A stretch of DNA of 64,000 bases, from contig CM057452.1 in assembly GCA_016271365.2 (NCBI GenBank), positions 1,247,965,001-1,248,029,000 of the forward strand, in the 5' to 3' direction. Source of the stretch: Neoceratodus forsteri. Taxonomy: Eukaryota > Chordata > Ceratodontiformes > Ceratodontidae. Every line of letters starts with the position of its first letter. The stretch's first letter is position 1. Shown here piece by piece: positions 47,282 through 58,210 of this stretch. The notes under the pieces were generated by a model, which saw only the letters and a program-made list of their open reading frames with translations, was not told where the DNA came from and made no database searches. A program made the translations under genes and the position numbers.

Positions 47282-48229
47282 TTGCAAACAGTTAAGGGGT
47301 CAGAAATAAGACATGATTGGAGTGGTGCAGTGCAGTGGCTGTGGAGCAGCAGTCTTCGGGAGATATTCTGGAGGATGCGGTGTTGTCCCATCTGCAGGCA
47401 CCTCTCTGGGCTGAGGAGGAGGTTGCTCATCTCCAGGCTGGAGTTGGCGGGATTTGTGGGACCTCCTCTTCCATCCAGGGACCACCAGTGCCACTGCCGT
47501 TGCCTCAGAGGTTGCCAAGAAAGAGGGCGGTTGGACCACAGTGGGCTCAGGGAGGTGATGGTGGTGGAACAGAGGTGCATCCCTCCAGTTGTACCTCTCA
47601 CAATTCCTATGCCATTCTGGCAAAGTGTGATTCTCTATGGAGGCACCTACAGTGGAGACCAAGGAGGATGCTGGGAACCTCCACAAGGAGACCCACAGGA
47701 GGGTGGCAGGGGACCCTGCAGGGAAGAAACAACTCCTGGTGGGGGACTCCATTGTTAGGAAGGTAGAACTGGGCAAGGAAGGGAGAGGGAGGTAAGGTGC
47801 CTGCCTGGCGCCATGGCTTGGAGGGACAGGAAGCGAATCCTCAGGATTGCCGTAGCAGCTGCACAGGGGAGGGAGCTGGATGTCATTGTCCACCTAGGGA
47901 CAAATGACCTGGCTAAGAAAGGGATTAGAGAAGTGCAGGAAGAGTTTGTGGATTGGGGAGGGCCTTAGTCCGGAGTGCATGCACGGTAACCTTCTCGGGG
48001 TGCTACCCATCTAACACATAGGAGAGGCTAGGGTGTTCGTACCATGGGATTCAATCAGTGGTTGAAAAACTGGTGTGGAGCTCAGGGTTTTGGCTTCATT
48101 GGGGACTGGGGGTCCACCTGGAGTGATGCAAGCCTATACTGGCATGATGTGCTGCATCTGTCCAGGAGGGGAACCAGGATCCTAGGTGATAGGTTTAAAT
48201 GCTTCATTGGCAAGCTTTTAAACTAGCCA
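47282..48229 (+). pseudogene. CR1 ORF1: CPICR motif and SGNH esterase
   Basis: The N-terminal part (from 47282) has EIFWRMRCCPICRHLSGLRR, a Cys-rich motif followed by a basic helix. The esterase follows in shifting frames: LLVGDSIVRKVEL at 47733 (block I Ser), IVHLGTNDLAKKG at about 47885 (block III, GTND intact) and WHDVLHLSRRGTRILGDRF at about 48147-48205 (block V, Asp and His intact). The end at TAA 48224-48226 is followed about 200 bp later by ORF2. An esterase in ORF1 is a known trait of CR1-like LINEs; its substrate is not known. At least one frameshift lies between blocks I and III. Confidence 0.85.
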
Positions 48230-48420
48230 AGGAGGGAGGCACTGGAAAGGAGCAGGAAAATCCTAGCCCCCAAACAATCACAGTAGTAAGTGTGGCAAAC
48301 ACCAACATGGAGGTGTTGATAGGGAGAAGGGCAGGGGTAAATGGAGAAAGTGACAAAGGCAAGAAGGACAGGATGGGGCAAAGGGGTAAGGCCATCAGGA
48401 ATGGAGGGTAATGAGTACCA

Positions 48421-49213
48421 ATGCCCTGTAGTCTGGGCAACAAGCTCCCTGAGCTGGTGGCCTTAATGGAAGAGGGATGCCTGGATGTTGTAGCAGTCAC
48501 AGAAACATGGTACACAGAGAACCATGACTGGGATGTTAACACACCAGGGTACATAACCTACAGGAGAGACAGGCAGGGGAGAAGAGGGGGAGGAGTAGCT
48601 CTCTATGTAAAGGAAGGGATAAAAGCAACTGAACAAAAGAGTAAACAGGGAGGAGAGGAGGCACTGTGGGTCACCTTGGAGTCTGGAAAGGGCACCACAA
48701 TCCGCACAGGGGTTGTGTACAGACCCCCATGTCAGGGGGAAGGAATGGGCAGAGAAAGGGGAGATACTGTTGATGGGAGACCTGAATATGCCAGATGTTA
48801 ACTGGAGCACATTTGCTGCAGCCACATCCAAGAGCAGGACCATTCTTGACGCCCTACAGGTGGTAGGCATTAGACAGCTAGTTTCAAAACCCACTCGTGA
48901 GGGAGCAATCTTAGACCTCGTACTCTCAAACGGGGGCAGTGAGAGGATCTCAGATCTAGAAGTAGGTTGCCATCTGGGGACAAGTGACCATCAAACAGTC
49001 TGGTTCACGTTAAACTCAGCTACAGAGTCAAGCCATACAAAAGTAAGGGTACTGGACTTTAGGAGGGCTGACTTTGGCAAGATGGGAGAGTGCCTCAGAA
49101 AAGCACTAGCAAACAGGCTAGAAGGAGGTGTGGAGCAACAATGGGGAATTATCAAAACTGCCATCACAGACGCAGCAAGCCTTTGTGTGAAGCAAATAAA
49201 CAAATCAAAATGA
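48421..49213 (+). pseudogene. CR1 ORF2 endonuclease
   Basis: It starts SLGNKLPELVALMEEGCLDV, then VAVTETWYTENHDWDVNTPG, RRGGGVALYVKEGIKA and VVYRPP in frame 1. After a shift near 48740, frame 2 gives LLMGDLNMPDVNW, AILDLVLSNGG, GTSDHQTVWFTLN and LDFRRADFGKMGECLRKAL, up to TGA at 49211. The Glu of TETW, the Asp/Asn of GDLN and SDH are visible, so the catalytic plan of an AP-type endonuclease is complete apart from the frameshift. Confidence 0.9.
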
Positions 49214-49499
49214 AAGAAAAAGCCACTATGGTTCTCAAGAGAGGTGGCTGTGAAAGTCAGGAAGAAAAGATAGCATTCGGAAGTATTAGGAAACACAGAA
49301 GGAGCAGGACAAAGAGCTGTACCAATTAAGGCAGAAAGAAGCAGGAGGGAAGTCAGAATAGCAAAGGCCCAAACTGAGGAAAAGATAGCCAACTCAGTTA
49401 AGAAGGGGATAAAACCTTTATAGGTACATCAGCAGCGAGAAAGACAAAGGGAGGGATAGTGAGGCTGACTAGAATGAACGGTGGTGGGCAGAGGGGACA

Positions 49500-50930
49500 G
49501 TGAAAAGCAGGAATACTGAATGAATATTTCTGCTCAGTATTCACAAAAGAGGAGGGAAGTGCCTAATCCAATTAACAGAAGCACTCTTGATAGGGGGGTC
49601 GATCCCAGTCCTTTCACAGAAGAAAGTGTTCTGCAAGAACTCCTAAAACTGAAGGTGGACAAAGCAATGGGTCCTGATGGAATTCACCCCAGAATTCTAA
49701 AAGAATTAAGGAAGGAACTAGTGAAACCACTGGCTACTCTTTTTAATAAATCATGGGAGGATGGTGTGGTACCCGAGGACTGGAGGAAGGCAGATGTGAT
49801 TCCCCTTCACAAAAGTGGGACCAAGACAAAGGCAGGAAACTACAGACCTGTCAGTCTGACCTCTGTGGTAGGGAAAGTGATGGAGTCACTTCTGAAGGAA
49901 AGAATAGTTGAGTACCTAGAGGTCAGTGGAGCACAGGATCCAAGGCAGCATGGGTTCACAGTGGGAAGGTCATGTCAGACTAATCTAATAGATTTCTTTG
50001 ACTGGGTGACCAAAGTAGTAGACCAGGGAGGGCTGTGGACATGGCCTACCTAGACTTTAGCAAGGCATTTGACACAGTCCCACACAAAGATTAATAGTCA
50101 AATTAACCAGCCTGGGAGTGGGTCCCAGGGTGGTAGCCTGGGTAAAACATTGGCTGGACAACAGGACACAGAAGGTAATTGTAAATGGAGTCCTCTCTGA
50201 AGAAAGGGCGGTTACTAGTGGGGTACCGCAGGGTTCAGTATTGGGTCCAGTCCTTTTTAATGTCTTCATCAGTGACATTGCAGAGGGACTGGAAGGAAAA
50301 GTATGCCTTTTTGCAGATGACACAAAGATCTGCCACAGGCTTGATACACAAGGAGGCGTGGAAAGGATGAAAAAGGACTTGGCAAGGTTGGAGGAATGGT
50401 CAGACGTATGGCAGCTAGGATTCAATGCAAAAAAGTGCAAAATAATGCACCTGGGAAACAAGAACCCAGGGGAAGAATACACAATGGGTGGGGAAGTAGT
50501 AACAACAACAAAACAGGAAAGGGACCTGGGGGTAATCATATCAGATAACCTTAAGGTTAGCAAGCAATGTGAGAAGGCAGTAGGGAGGGCGGGGTATACT
50601 GGGATGTATAGGAGAGGCATCAGCAGCAGAAAACAGGAAGTTGTTATCCCTCTGTACAGACAGTTGGTGAGACCCCATCTGAATACTGTGTCCAGTTCTG
50701 GAGACCCCATCTCCAAGGACATAGACAGGATAGAGGCAGTCCAGAGGAGGGCAACTAAAATGGTTCAGGGTCTGCAAGAGAAGCCGTATGAGGAGAGACT
50801 AAAGGAGCTTAATATATATACCCTTGAGGAAAGAAGGAGAGGGGACATGATAGAAACTTTCCGAGTACCTCAAGGGAATCAACAAAGTCCAAGAGGGTAG
50901 CATCTTTCAGAAAAGAGACTTGCAAGAACA
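49500..50930 (+). pseudogene. CR1 ORF2 reverse transcriptase
   Basis: Frame 2 (49520-50053) has LKVDKAMGPDGIHPRILKEL, LATLFNKSWEDGVVPEDWRK, GNYRPVSLTSVVGKVMESLL and HGFTVGRSCQTNLIDFFDWV. A frameshift near 50045 interrupts the AYLDFSKAFDTVPHK region. Frame 0 (50118-50900) has [20 protein letters not shown], the catalytic LFADDTKIC at about 50310, WQLGFNAKKCKIMHLGNKNP, RDLGVIISDNLKVSKQCEKA and RATKMVQGLQEKPYEERLKE. Between 49214 and 49500 is the linker of endonuclease and RT. Only a few lesions separate this copy from an open ORF2. Confidence 0.93.
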
Positions 50931-51206
50931 AGGGATACAATTTAAAGATAGAAGGAGGCAGGTTCAGGGCACTGTGAGGAAGTATTATTTCACAGAGAGG
51001 GTAGTGGATGCATGGAACAGCCTTCCTGAGGAAGTTGTGGGTCTAAACTGTGGGAGAATTCAAGAATGCATGGGACAGACATAAGGCAATTCTTGTGGGG
51101 GGCAGGAAGATAAAGGCTGTTAGTTAACTAGGATCTGCGGCCTATCCTGTAGGTAGGGAAATGGGCAGACTAGATGGGCCTAGCGGTCCTTATCTGCCGT
51201 CAAAGT

Positions 51207-51232
51207 CTATGTTTCTATGTTTCTATGTTTCT
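51207..51232 (+). repeat. CR1 3'-terminal octamer repeats
   Basis: Three TTTCTATG-type units close the element, in the style of the CR1 3' microsatellite (ATTCTATG in birds). Confidence 0.85.
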
Positions 51233-52265
51233 AAAATGTGTTTCCATGCATGTAGCGCACAATGACGCAGTCGGTGCGTGTAATTAATGTTTGGGACAGA
51301 TGAAGAAAATCACAGTGCCACTGTTCATGAGCAGAGGTCTTAAAATGACTATGTTGAAAATTTGGTGAAAAAATTCCCCAAAATGACTGTTTTACGAGCA
51401 TGCATTGTGCTGTTCCAATGCACGCTCGTAAGTTCACGAATTTTCAATATGTTCCTCCAGTTTTCAACATTTTTACCACCCTCCTTATGAGCAGTACAGC
51501 TGTCATTTCTCACATCTCATCCAAAATGTGTTTCCGCGCATGTGCTGATAATGGCACAGTCGGAATGTGTGAAATCAATGTTTGGGACAGATTAAGAAAA
51601 TCACAGTGATACTGTTCATGAGCAGAGGTGTTAAAATGGCTATGTTAAAACTTTGGTGAAAAAATTCCCAAAATGACTGTTTTATGAGCATGCGTTCTGC
51701 TTGTTCCTCAGCTATATTACCGTAAGTTCAAGAATTTTCAATATTTTTATTCCAGATTTTCAACATTTGCCATTTTGGCTACACCTCCTTATGAGCAGTA
51801 TAGCTGTCATTTTCACATCTTGCCCAAAACATGTTTCTGCCCATGTGGCGCACAATGGCACAGTCGGTGTACGAAATCAATGTATGGGACACATTAAGAA
51901 AATCACAGTGACACTGTTCATGAGCAGAGGTCTTAAAATGCCTATGTTGAAAATTTGGTGAAAAAATTCCTAAAAATGACTGTTTTACGAGCATGCGTTG
52001 TGCAGTTCCTACCCACGCTTGTAGGTTCACAAATTTTTAATATTTGTACTCCAGATTTTCAACATTGACATTTTACCACACCTCCTTATGAGCAGTACAG
52101 CTGCCATTTTTCACGTCACCCAAAATGTGTTTCCGTGCATGTAGCACACAATGGCGCAGTCGGTGTGCGCAATCAATATCTGGGTCAGATTGAGAAAATC
52201 ACAGTGACACTTTTCATGAGCAGAGGTCTTAAAATGGCTATGTTGAAAATTTGGTGAAAAAATTC
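51233..52265. repeat. ~290-bp tandem array of copy 2, right part
   Basis: The anchor GAAGAAAATCACAG or ATTAAGAAAATCACAG occurs at about 51300, 51591, 51893 and 52189, spaced 291-302 bp. Removing the CR1 insertion gives about 301 bp back to the anchor at 46341. A clear hairpin is at 51392-51431 (TTACGAGCATGCATTG against CAATGCACGCTCGTAA, 8-base loop). Confidence 0.88.
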
Positions 52266-53000
52266 CCTTCAGCCGTTCTACAATGTTACTAATGAAGTCC
52301 CTGCAGCACCCCACTGGTCATGCCCTCTCCCTAGACTGCACCCCATTTACCACCACTCTCTGCCTCCTGTCTGTTAGCCAGTTTCTAACCCAGTTTACCA
52401 CCCTTTCCCCCATGCCCAGTATACCCAGCTAGTTTATCAGCCTCCTATGTGGGATGGTGTCAAAGGCTTTGCTGAAATCAAGGTAAGCGTTGTCCACTGC
52501 CCCACCCTGATTCACTTCCTTTGTCACCCAGTCAAAGAAATCAACCAGATTTGTCTGACATGATGTCCCCACTGTGAATCCATGTTGTCTATGGTGCTGG
52601 GCTCCGATGGCTTTTAGATGCCCCACTGTCCTTTCTTTAAGCAATGTCTCCATGATCTTCCTCACTACTGAGGTGAGGCTGAACGGCCTATTGTTCCCTG
52701 CCTCCTCCCTGCTGCTGGACTTGTGTAGAGGGACCACATGTGCCCTCCTCCAATTCACTCGTGTTGAATGACTCAGTGAACATGGCTGCCAGAGGTGCTG
52801 CTATCTCCCTTCGCAGTTCTCTTAATATCCTTGGGCGTATGCCATCTGATTCCATCGTTTGTCCACCTTCACTTTAGTGATCTCCTGCAGGACTCTTTTG
52901 TCTTTGAATGGGCTATTGTCCACCTCTTCACCCCCTTGGCAACTGCTGTACTGCTGTGATCCTTACCCCTCCCACTCTTCTGTGAATACTGAATGGAAAG
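52266..53000 (-). pseudogene. CR1 RT fragment, truncated at both ends
   Basis: Minus-strand reading: FSIH-like start near 52990, RRAHVVPLHKSSSREEAGNN, SLTSVVRKIMETLLKERTVG, HGFTVGTSCQTNLVDFFDWV and AYLDFSKAFDTIPHRRLIN (52758-52429), ending with FISNIVERLKG near 52270. It lacks the CR1 3' end, which is unusual for a LINE insertion. Confidence 0.85.
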
Positions 53001-53578
53001 ACACAGTGGATGTCTTGGGAGGAAGGCATGGAACCATCACTTCCAAATACCTAAACAGCACATACAAGCAAGCAACATTCGGCATTGACAAATGCTTGTT
53101 ACTATTTGAAAGCAGTGACACCAAGTGATGCCAAGCCTTACAACTTGCTGTAACTTAGACCATTATGACAGAGGTATCTGGATATCTTCTTGAAGATGAG
53201 AATTATAATACTTTCTATAATTACAAAGAAATGAGTCATGTGATAGTGGAATCTTGTAAAAAGATTTATTAAAGAAAATTGCTCTCAAATGCAATAGATC
53301 TGACAAACCATTTAATAAATGCTAAACTGCAAAAGATCAACTGTAACGACAAACCATTTAGTTATAAGGAAATTATGGAAATATTTAAATTAGTGCTAAA
53401 GAATAAAAGTCTTGGTTTAGATGGTTAACATCAGAACTCTTCAGCACTTTTTCAGATTACTTGGTACTCTGGATGGTACAAATGCTAAGCAAATTGGTGG
53501 CTGGAGTTGGGGAACTTCCTTCAGTAAGCCTATGGACGAAGCTAAATAATATTTATACTAAAGGAGGGCAAAGATTTA

Positions 53579-53581
<3 letters not shown>

Positions 53582-53631
<50 letters not shown>
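53582..53631. repeat. (AGAT)n microsatellite at CR1 insertion edge
   Basis: About 12 AGAT units, with two more (AGATAGAT) on the far side of the CR1 fragment at 54419-54427. The tract seems to have grown from the insertion junction or target duplication. Confidence 0.9.
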
Positions 53632-53635
53632 ATGA

Positions 53636-54420
53636 ATGAATATTGCACCTGGGAAACAATAACCCAAGGGAAGGTTACACAATAGGGGGTTGTAACAGCA
53701 ACAAAAATGGAAAGGGACCTGGGGGTAATCATATCAGATGACCTTAAGGTTAGTAAGCAATGTGAAAAGGCAGTAGGGAGGGCTGGGGGGATACTGGGAT
53801 GTATAGGGAGAGGCAACACCAGCAGAAAACAGGAAGTTGTTATCCCTCTGTACAGACAGTTGGTGAGACCCCATCTGGAGTACTGCATCTAGTTCTGGAG
53901 ACCCCATCTCCACAAGGACATAGACAGGATGGAGGCAGTCCAGAGGAGGCAACTAAAATGGTGCAGGGTCTGCAAGAGAAGCCATATGAGGAGAGACTAA
54001 AGGAGCTTAATATGTATACCCTTGAGGAAAGGAGGGAGAGGGGGACATGGAAACTTTTTACATACCTCAGTGGAATCAACAAAGTCCAAGAGGGTATCAT
54101 CTTTCAGAAAAAGAGATGTGCAAGAACAAGGGGACACAATTTGAAGATCGAGGGAGGATAGCTCAGGGGCAATGTGAGGAAGTATTTTTTCACAGAGAGG
54201 GTGGTGGACACATGGAAGAGCCTTCCTGAGGAGGTTGTGGAGTATAAAACTGTGGGAGAATTCAAGAATGCATGGGACAGACATAAGGCAATTCTCTTGG
54301 GGGGTAGGAAGAAACAACCTGTTGGTTAACTAGGATCTGCAGCTTATCCATTAGGTAGGGAACTGGGCAGACTAGGTGGGCCAAGCAGTCTTTATCTACC
54401 ATCAAAGTCTATGTTTCTAG
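53636..54420 (+). pseudogene. CR1 3' fragment inserted in L1
   Basis: It starts at the HLGNNNP region and continues RDLGVIISDDLKVSKQCEKA, KQEVVIPLYRQLVRPHLEYC and MVQGLQEKPYEERLKELNMY, ending with ATCAAAGTCTATGTTTCTAG. Frameshifts occur near 53880 and 53945. L1 coding sequence lies on both sides. Confidence 0.9.
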
Positions 54421-55089
54421 ATAGATAGTTATAGACCAACTGCTTTGTTAAACATGGACTATAAAATCTTTGCAAACTTGACAGTAAATAGGCTCAAGGT
54501 GGCTTTCTCTGATTCCATCCATCCAGACCAATGTGGCTACTAGAAGAGTTCAAGCCTTATTGCACTATGTAAAAAATAGTAATGATATTTGTCATGCTGT
54601 AGCAGTTGACACTAGCAAGGCCTTTGATTTATTAAACAGACTATTCATGATAACATGTCTAGAGTTTTGGGGTGTGCCAAAATGTATATACAATGACAGA
54701 AAAATTATACACAAAAACCACAGTAAAGATTTTTAGTTAATGCATATTTATCAGAATATTTTAGTATGATTAATAGAGTTTGACAGGGATGTCCATGATC
54801 CCCTGTCCTTTTTATAATGTGTTTGGCACTTCGCTTGAATTATATTAGGATGAACCAGGGAATAGAGGGGATCTCAGTCAAGGAGACTCATATCAAAGTA
54901 AACACCTTTGCTGAAGATGTTTCAGTGTTGGTAAAAAATATTAATCAGGGTTTACAAAACTTTTGAAGAAAGTGGACAAATATGCTTGTTTATCTGGTTA
55001 CAGTTTAAACAAGCAAAAAACAGTAATTAAGAAAATATTTGACAAAGATGATTTATTCAACCCTAGAATTGAAAAGAGTTTTATGGTTA

Positions 55090-57832
55090 TCACTGAGTGA
55101 TCATTCCCCATTACCTGCACCTGACAAAACAACTTCAGAAAGCCCCTGTCCAGAACCATAACCATGTACTCCTCAAAGGGCACCTACTACAACTCAAAGC
55201 AGACCTTCAAGGCCTAGACTGGTCTGACCTACATGAAACAAGCTCCCTGCAACTCATGGATAATGCCAGAACTCCCACTACAACTCAGTGCTCTGGACCA
55301 ACTCTGGTAAAGGCACGCGCACATGGTACAGCTGCCAATATCCAACTATATAAAAAAGCTAGAAACAAGTGCACAAAGGCTATCTGCCTAGCAAAATGCT
55401 ACCACTTTAAGGAAGCTCTCTCCAACTCCTGGAACTGCAGCAAATCCTTCTGGGCCAACCTCAGTGATATTACTGGCAAGGATCCCAAAACAGCCCCCTC
55501 CATGCTCCTGGTCAACAATGTACCAACAGTGGATTCACTCCAAATAGCAAATGCCCTAAATACTGCCTTCACGGACCTAAGTGGAGTGCTCCCAGCAGAC
55601 TGCTTTGACCCTCCCATCCAGAAGCACCCAGTAGGTGATCAGTCCCCTATGGCGAAAGGTCCCCTTTTTTACTTTAAAGAAATCAGCACTATCAAGGTTA
55701 GAAAGTATCTTGAGAAGGTGCTGGGCAAATTGAGGCTCAGTGGAGACAACATGGACCTTAAGTTCATCGCTATGGCACTTCCAGAAGTACTAAGCTCCCT
55801 GACCACCATCATCAACCTATCCATCCACCACTTTCAGTTCCCCCAGTTCTGGAAGTTGGCTTCTGTAGCACCAGTTCACAAAAGTGGAGATCAGGCACTA
55901 CAGAACAACTAAAGACTGATCTCCATACTCCCGGCACTCTCCAAAGCACTTGGACGGATAGCAGCAAATCAGCTTGTGGAATACCTGAACATGCACCAAC
56001 TCCTATGCCCGGAACAACATGGATTCCAGCAGGACACAGCACTAACATGGCCTTGTGGGAATTCACTGGTTATATCCACCAAGCCCTGGATCAAGGGTAG
56101 CTAGCAGGGGCTACCTTCATTGACCTATAAAAAGCTTTTGATACAGTTCACCACACACTGCTCCTTGAACAGCTAGCTGACACTGGTCTCTCTTCCGATA
56201 CAGTTCTATGGTTTAACAGCTATCTCAGCAATCGCTCACAGTGGGTCAAGATCAGGGACATTGTTTCAGATAGCAAACCTGTCTGCTCAAGGGTTCCCCA
56301 GGGATCAATACTGCAGCCCCTCATCTTCAGTATCTTCTTAAATAAACGTTCAGGCTCTTGCACCAGTCACATGCTATTGTATGCTGATAATGACGTCATT
56401 TTCATCTGCAACCCCAACCCCAGACTACTTCAAAATTATCTCCAACTAGGATTTACTGCTGCCAAAACATGGTTTAAGGAACATAGACTAATCCTTAACT
56501 ACAAGAAACCTAAGACTCTGATCTATTCCAGCACCCATAGCAAACACAAGATCACCCCACTATCCATCCTGAATAACAGTGGTGAAGTGCTGGACCTCGT
56601 GCAGCACTTTAAGTACCTGGGTATCACTCTTGACTCCACTCTGTCCTATGCACAGCATATAGACAACACAGCCAAGGCCATCAGTTCCAGAATCAGGATA
56701 CTCCACCGCCACAAGCACAGCCTTACATATGAAGCACTTAACATGGCCATCACCAGCTGAATTGTTACCCTCGTTGACTATGGCCTGGAGGTTTATGGTT
56801 CTGCACCAGACTCAGCGCTCCATCACATATCCCTGGCCCTTAATAAGGCCTGCCGACTACTCACAGGTGCTGCAAGGCTTACTCACACCTGTGACCTCTA
56901 TTCATGAGCAGGGTGGCTCCAGCTGCAGAGCAGGGTTAAGTACAATACATGTCTACTGGCCAAAAAAAAAAAAAAAATCACACTAAATCTGATGCCACCA
57001 GTAGTTCAGAATCTGCTCACATGCCATGTAAGTACCAGGCTGACCAGAAGCACCCACAGCCAAATTCAGTGAATCTAGATGCTGCACTGCACAGGGTCAA
57101 CGTGCATTCTACTACCATGCACCACACTGGACCAACGCCCTTCCTTCAGCCAGCTCCGATACCACAACCATTGGTCCTTTCAAGTGAAAGCTCAGGCAAC
57201 ACCTTGCCACAGATGACAACTATGACTGTGTTGGCCATTCATGATAACCAAAACAACTTTCCTACATTTGGACCACCATAAGGCAGTAGCATTTAGTGTT
57301 CCACCTAATCCTAGGGGCACCTACCTTCACAACACTTCATTGTCCCACCCCATACCACCTCCCTCCCCTGGGCACCCTTCCCCCTCTGTCATTGCCCCCA
57401 TGCCCCCCAGTCTGCTGCTCTCTAGCTCCATTGTTTCCAACCTTCCTTAAGTCTGTTCTTAACCCCTTACGCAGGCATACACTTCACTATGCCGCAGCTG
57501 TGCCTGTTCTCCCCTCTGTTTCTCCCCCAACAAATATGCTTAACTCTCTGACTCAGGCACCTTCTCACCAATGCCATAGCAGTGTCTAAATGTTATACCT
57601 TAAGCCAAATGCAATCCCAATCTTGTAATTCACACCAATTTATTGTCTACCTAGCTTGTAATGTATTGTTTTGTACCAGTGCAATGTTATACTTGCTTGT
57701 AATGTAATGCCTTGTAATGTAATGCTATGTACAGTACCTGTTTTCAATTTTTTCTTGTAACTGACGTGGAACCTACAAAAGAGCATCCACTCACAGGTGT
57801 TCTCCAAGATATAATTAAAATAAAAAATAAAA
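55090..57832 (+). pseudogene. jockey-superfamily LINE, 5'-truncated, with target duplication
   Basis: The heptamer ATGGTTA flanks it at 55083-55089 and 57833-57839. It starts inside the endonuclease tail (SDHSPLPAPDKT). A long open part (55097-55912) carries KSFWANLSDITGKDPKTAPS and LSGDNMDLKF, FWKLASVAPVHKSGDQALQN. RT blocks follow: PEQHGFQQDTAL, KAFDTVHHTLLLEQL, VPQGSILQPLIFSIFLN, and the catalytic box as YADND (56380) where YADD is usual. Then VQHFKYLGITLDSTLSYAQH. A 3' UTR of about 0.9 kb has repeats of CTTGTAATGTAATG and an AAAT-rich tail. The clade is not certain (L2 or Rex-like). Confidence 0.82.
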
Positions 57833-57855
57833 ATGGTTAAGGACAGTTTTAATAT

Positions 57856-58078
57856 AGTACAGTTACGTAAGAACTTACCGTAACAGTAGATCTTCGAGAA
57901 CAGCTCTTGCAGCAGGTTACACAGTTAGGACTGAAGCCGGCAGGTGTCAAGACCCCACAGAAAAATTCTAGCTAGCTATCTTCAGCGGGGACCACCCCCA
58001 AAGTCGGTCCCGCCTCCGACGTCAGGCGTAGTACATAAGGGGGCGGTCCCGCCAGATTCCCCAGTTCTCCCGCTGGAG
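57856..58078. repeat. DIRS inverted terminal repeat (3' side of element)
   Basis: It starts AGTACAGTTACGTAAGAAC and contains AGCTCTTGCAGCAGGTTACA, TTCTAGCTAGCTATCTTCAG and GGCGTAGTACATAAGGGGG. All blocks but the outermost are found inverted at 63645-63869. Confidence 0.9.
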
Positions 58079-58210
58079 ACTTCCGGCCACAGGCTGACAT
58101 CGAGATGGGAGACCTAGGATCCACCATCAGAAGACAAAAGGGTATAAATCCCTGTTAAAAAATGCTTAAGCCATGCCTCCTCCAAGGGGGAAGGTGGGCA
58201 GGAAGGTGTC

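Larger units (their letters stand above)
46575..51232 (+). mobile_element. full-length CR1 LINE (about 4.66 kb)
   Basis: A leader with a 323-bp spaced direct repeat, ORF1 (CPICR motif and esterase), ORF2 endonuclease and RT, and a 3' end with TTTCTATG octamers are all present in order. The insertion point inside the ~290-bp array is precise, so both boundaries are well defined. Several frameshifts and stops make it inactive. It is the reference for the CR1 fragments elsewhere in the window. Confidence 0.9.
45348..53115. mobile_element. hairpin-dense non-coding element, copy 2 (interrupted)
   Basis: The left part (45348-46574) matches 34822 onward in order. A full-length CR1 (46575-51232) splits the array; the array resumes at 51233 exactly where the repeat unit had stopped (CCCAAA before, AAAATGTG after). 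A CR1 fragment follows at 52266-53000, and the far end (AAGCAACATTCGGCATTGAC) reappears at 53065-53100. The foldback module present in copy 1 is missing here. Between 44958 and 45347 I see nothing recognisable. Confidence 0.7.
53130..55089 (+). pseudogene. L1-type LINE ORF2 fragment, interrupted by CR1
   Basis: The first part (about 53270-53580) reads KPFSYKEIMEIFKLVLKNKS and ends LKEGKDLKD, the L1 RT opening. A CR1 fragment and (AGAT)n intervene. The reading resumes at 54428 with SYRPTALLNMDYKIFANLTV, HPDQCG, VAVDTSKAFDLLNRLFM (54590) and degraded RT blocks up to about 55088, where another LINE inserted. The remainder continues at 57839-57855 and 63870-64000. The low GC and the motifs differ from the Tx1-type L1 at 23286-29610. 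Confidence 0.8.

Noticed and set aside
47300..47893. 197-codon minus-strand frame rich in Pro and Leu
   Set aside because: It lies antisense to CR1 ORF1, whose CPICR and GDS motifs fix the plus strand as coding.
50057..50722. 221-codon minus-strand frame
   Set aside because: It is the antisense shadow of the CR1 reverse transcriptase, which has all RT motifs on the plus strand.
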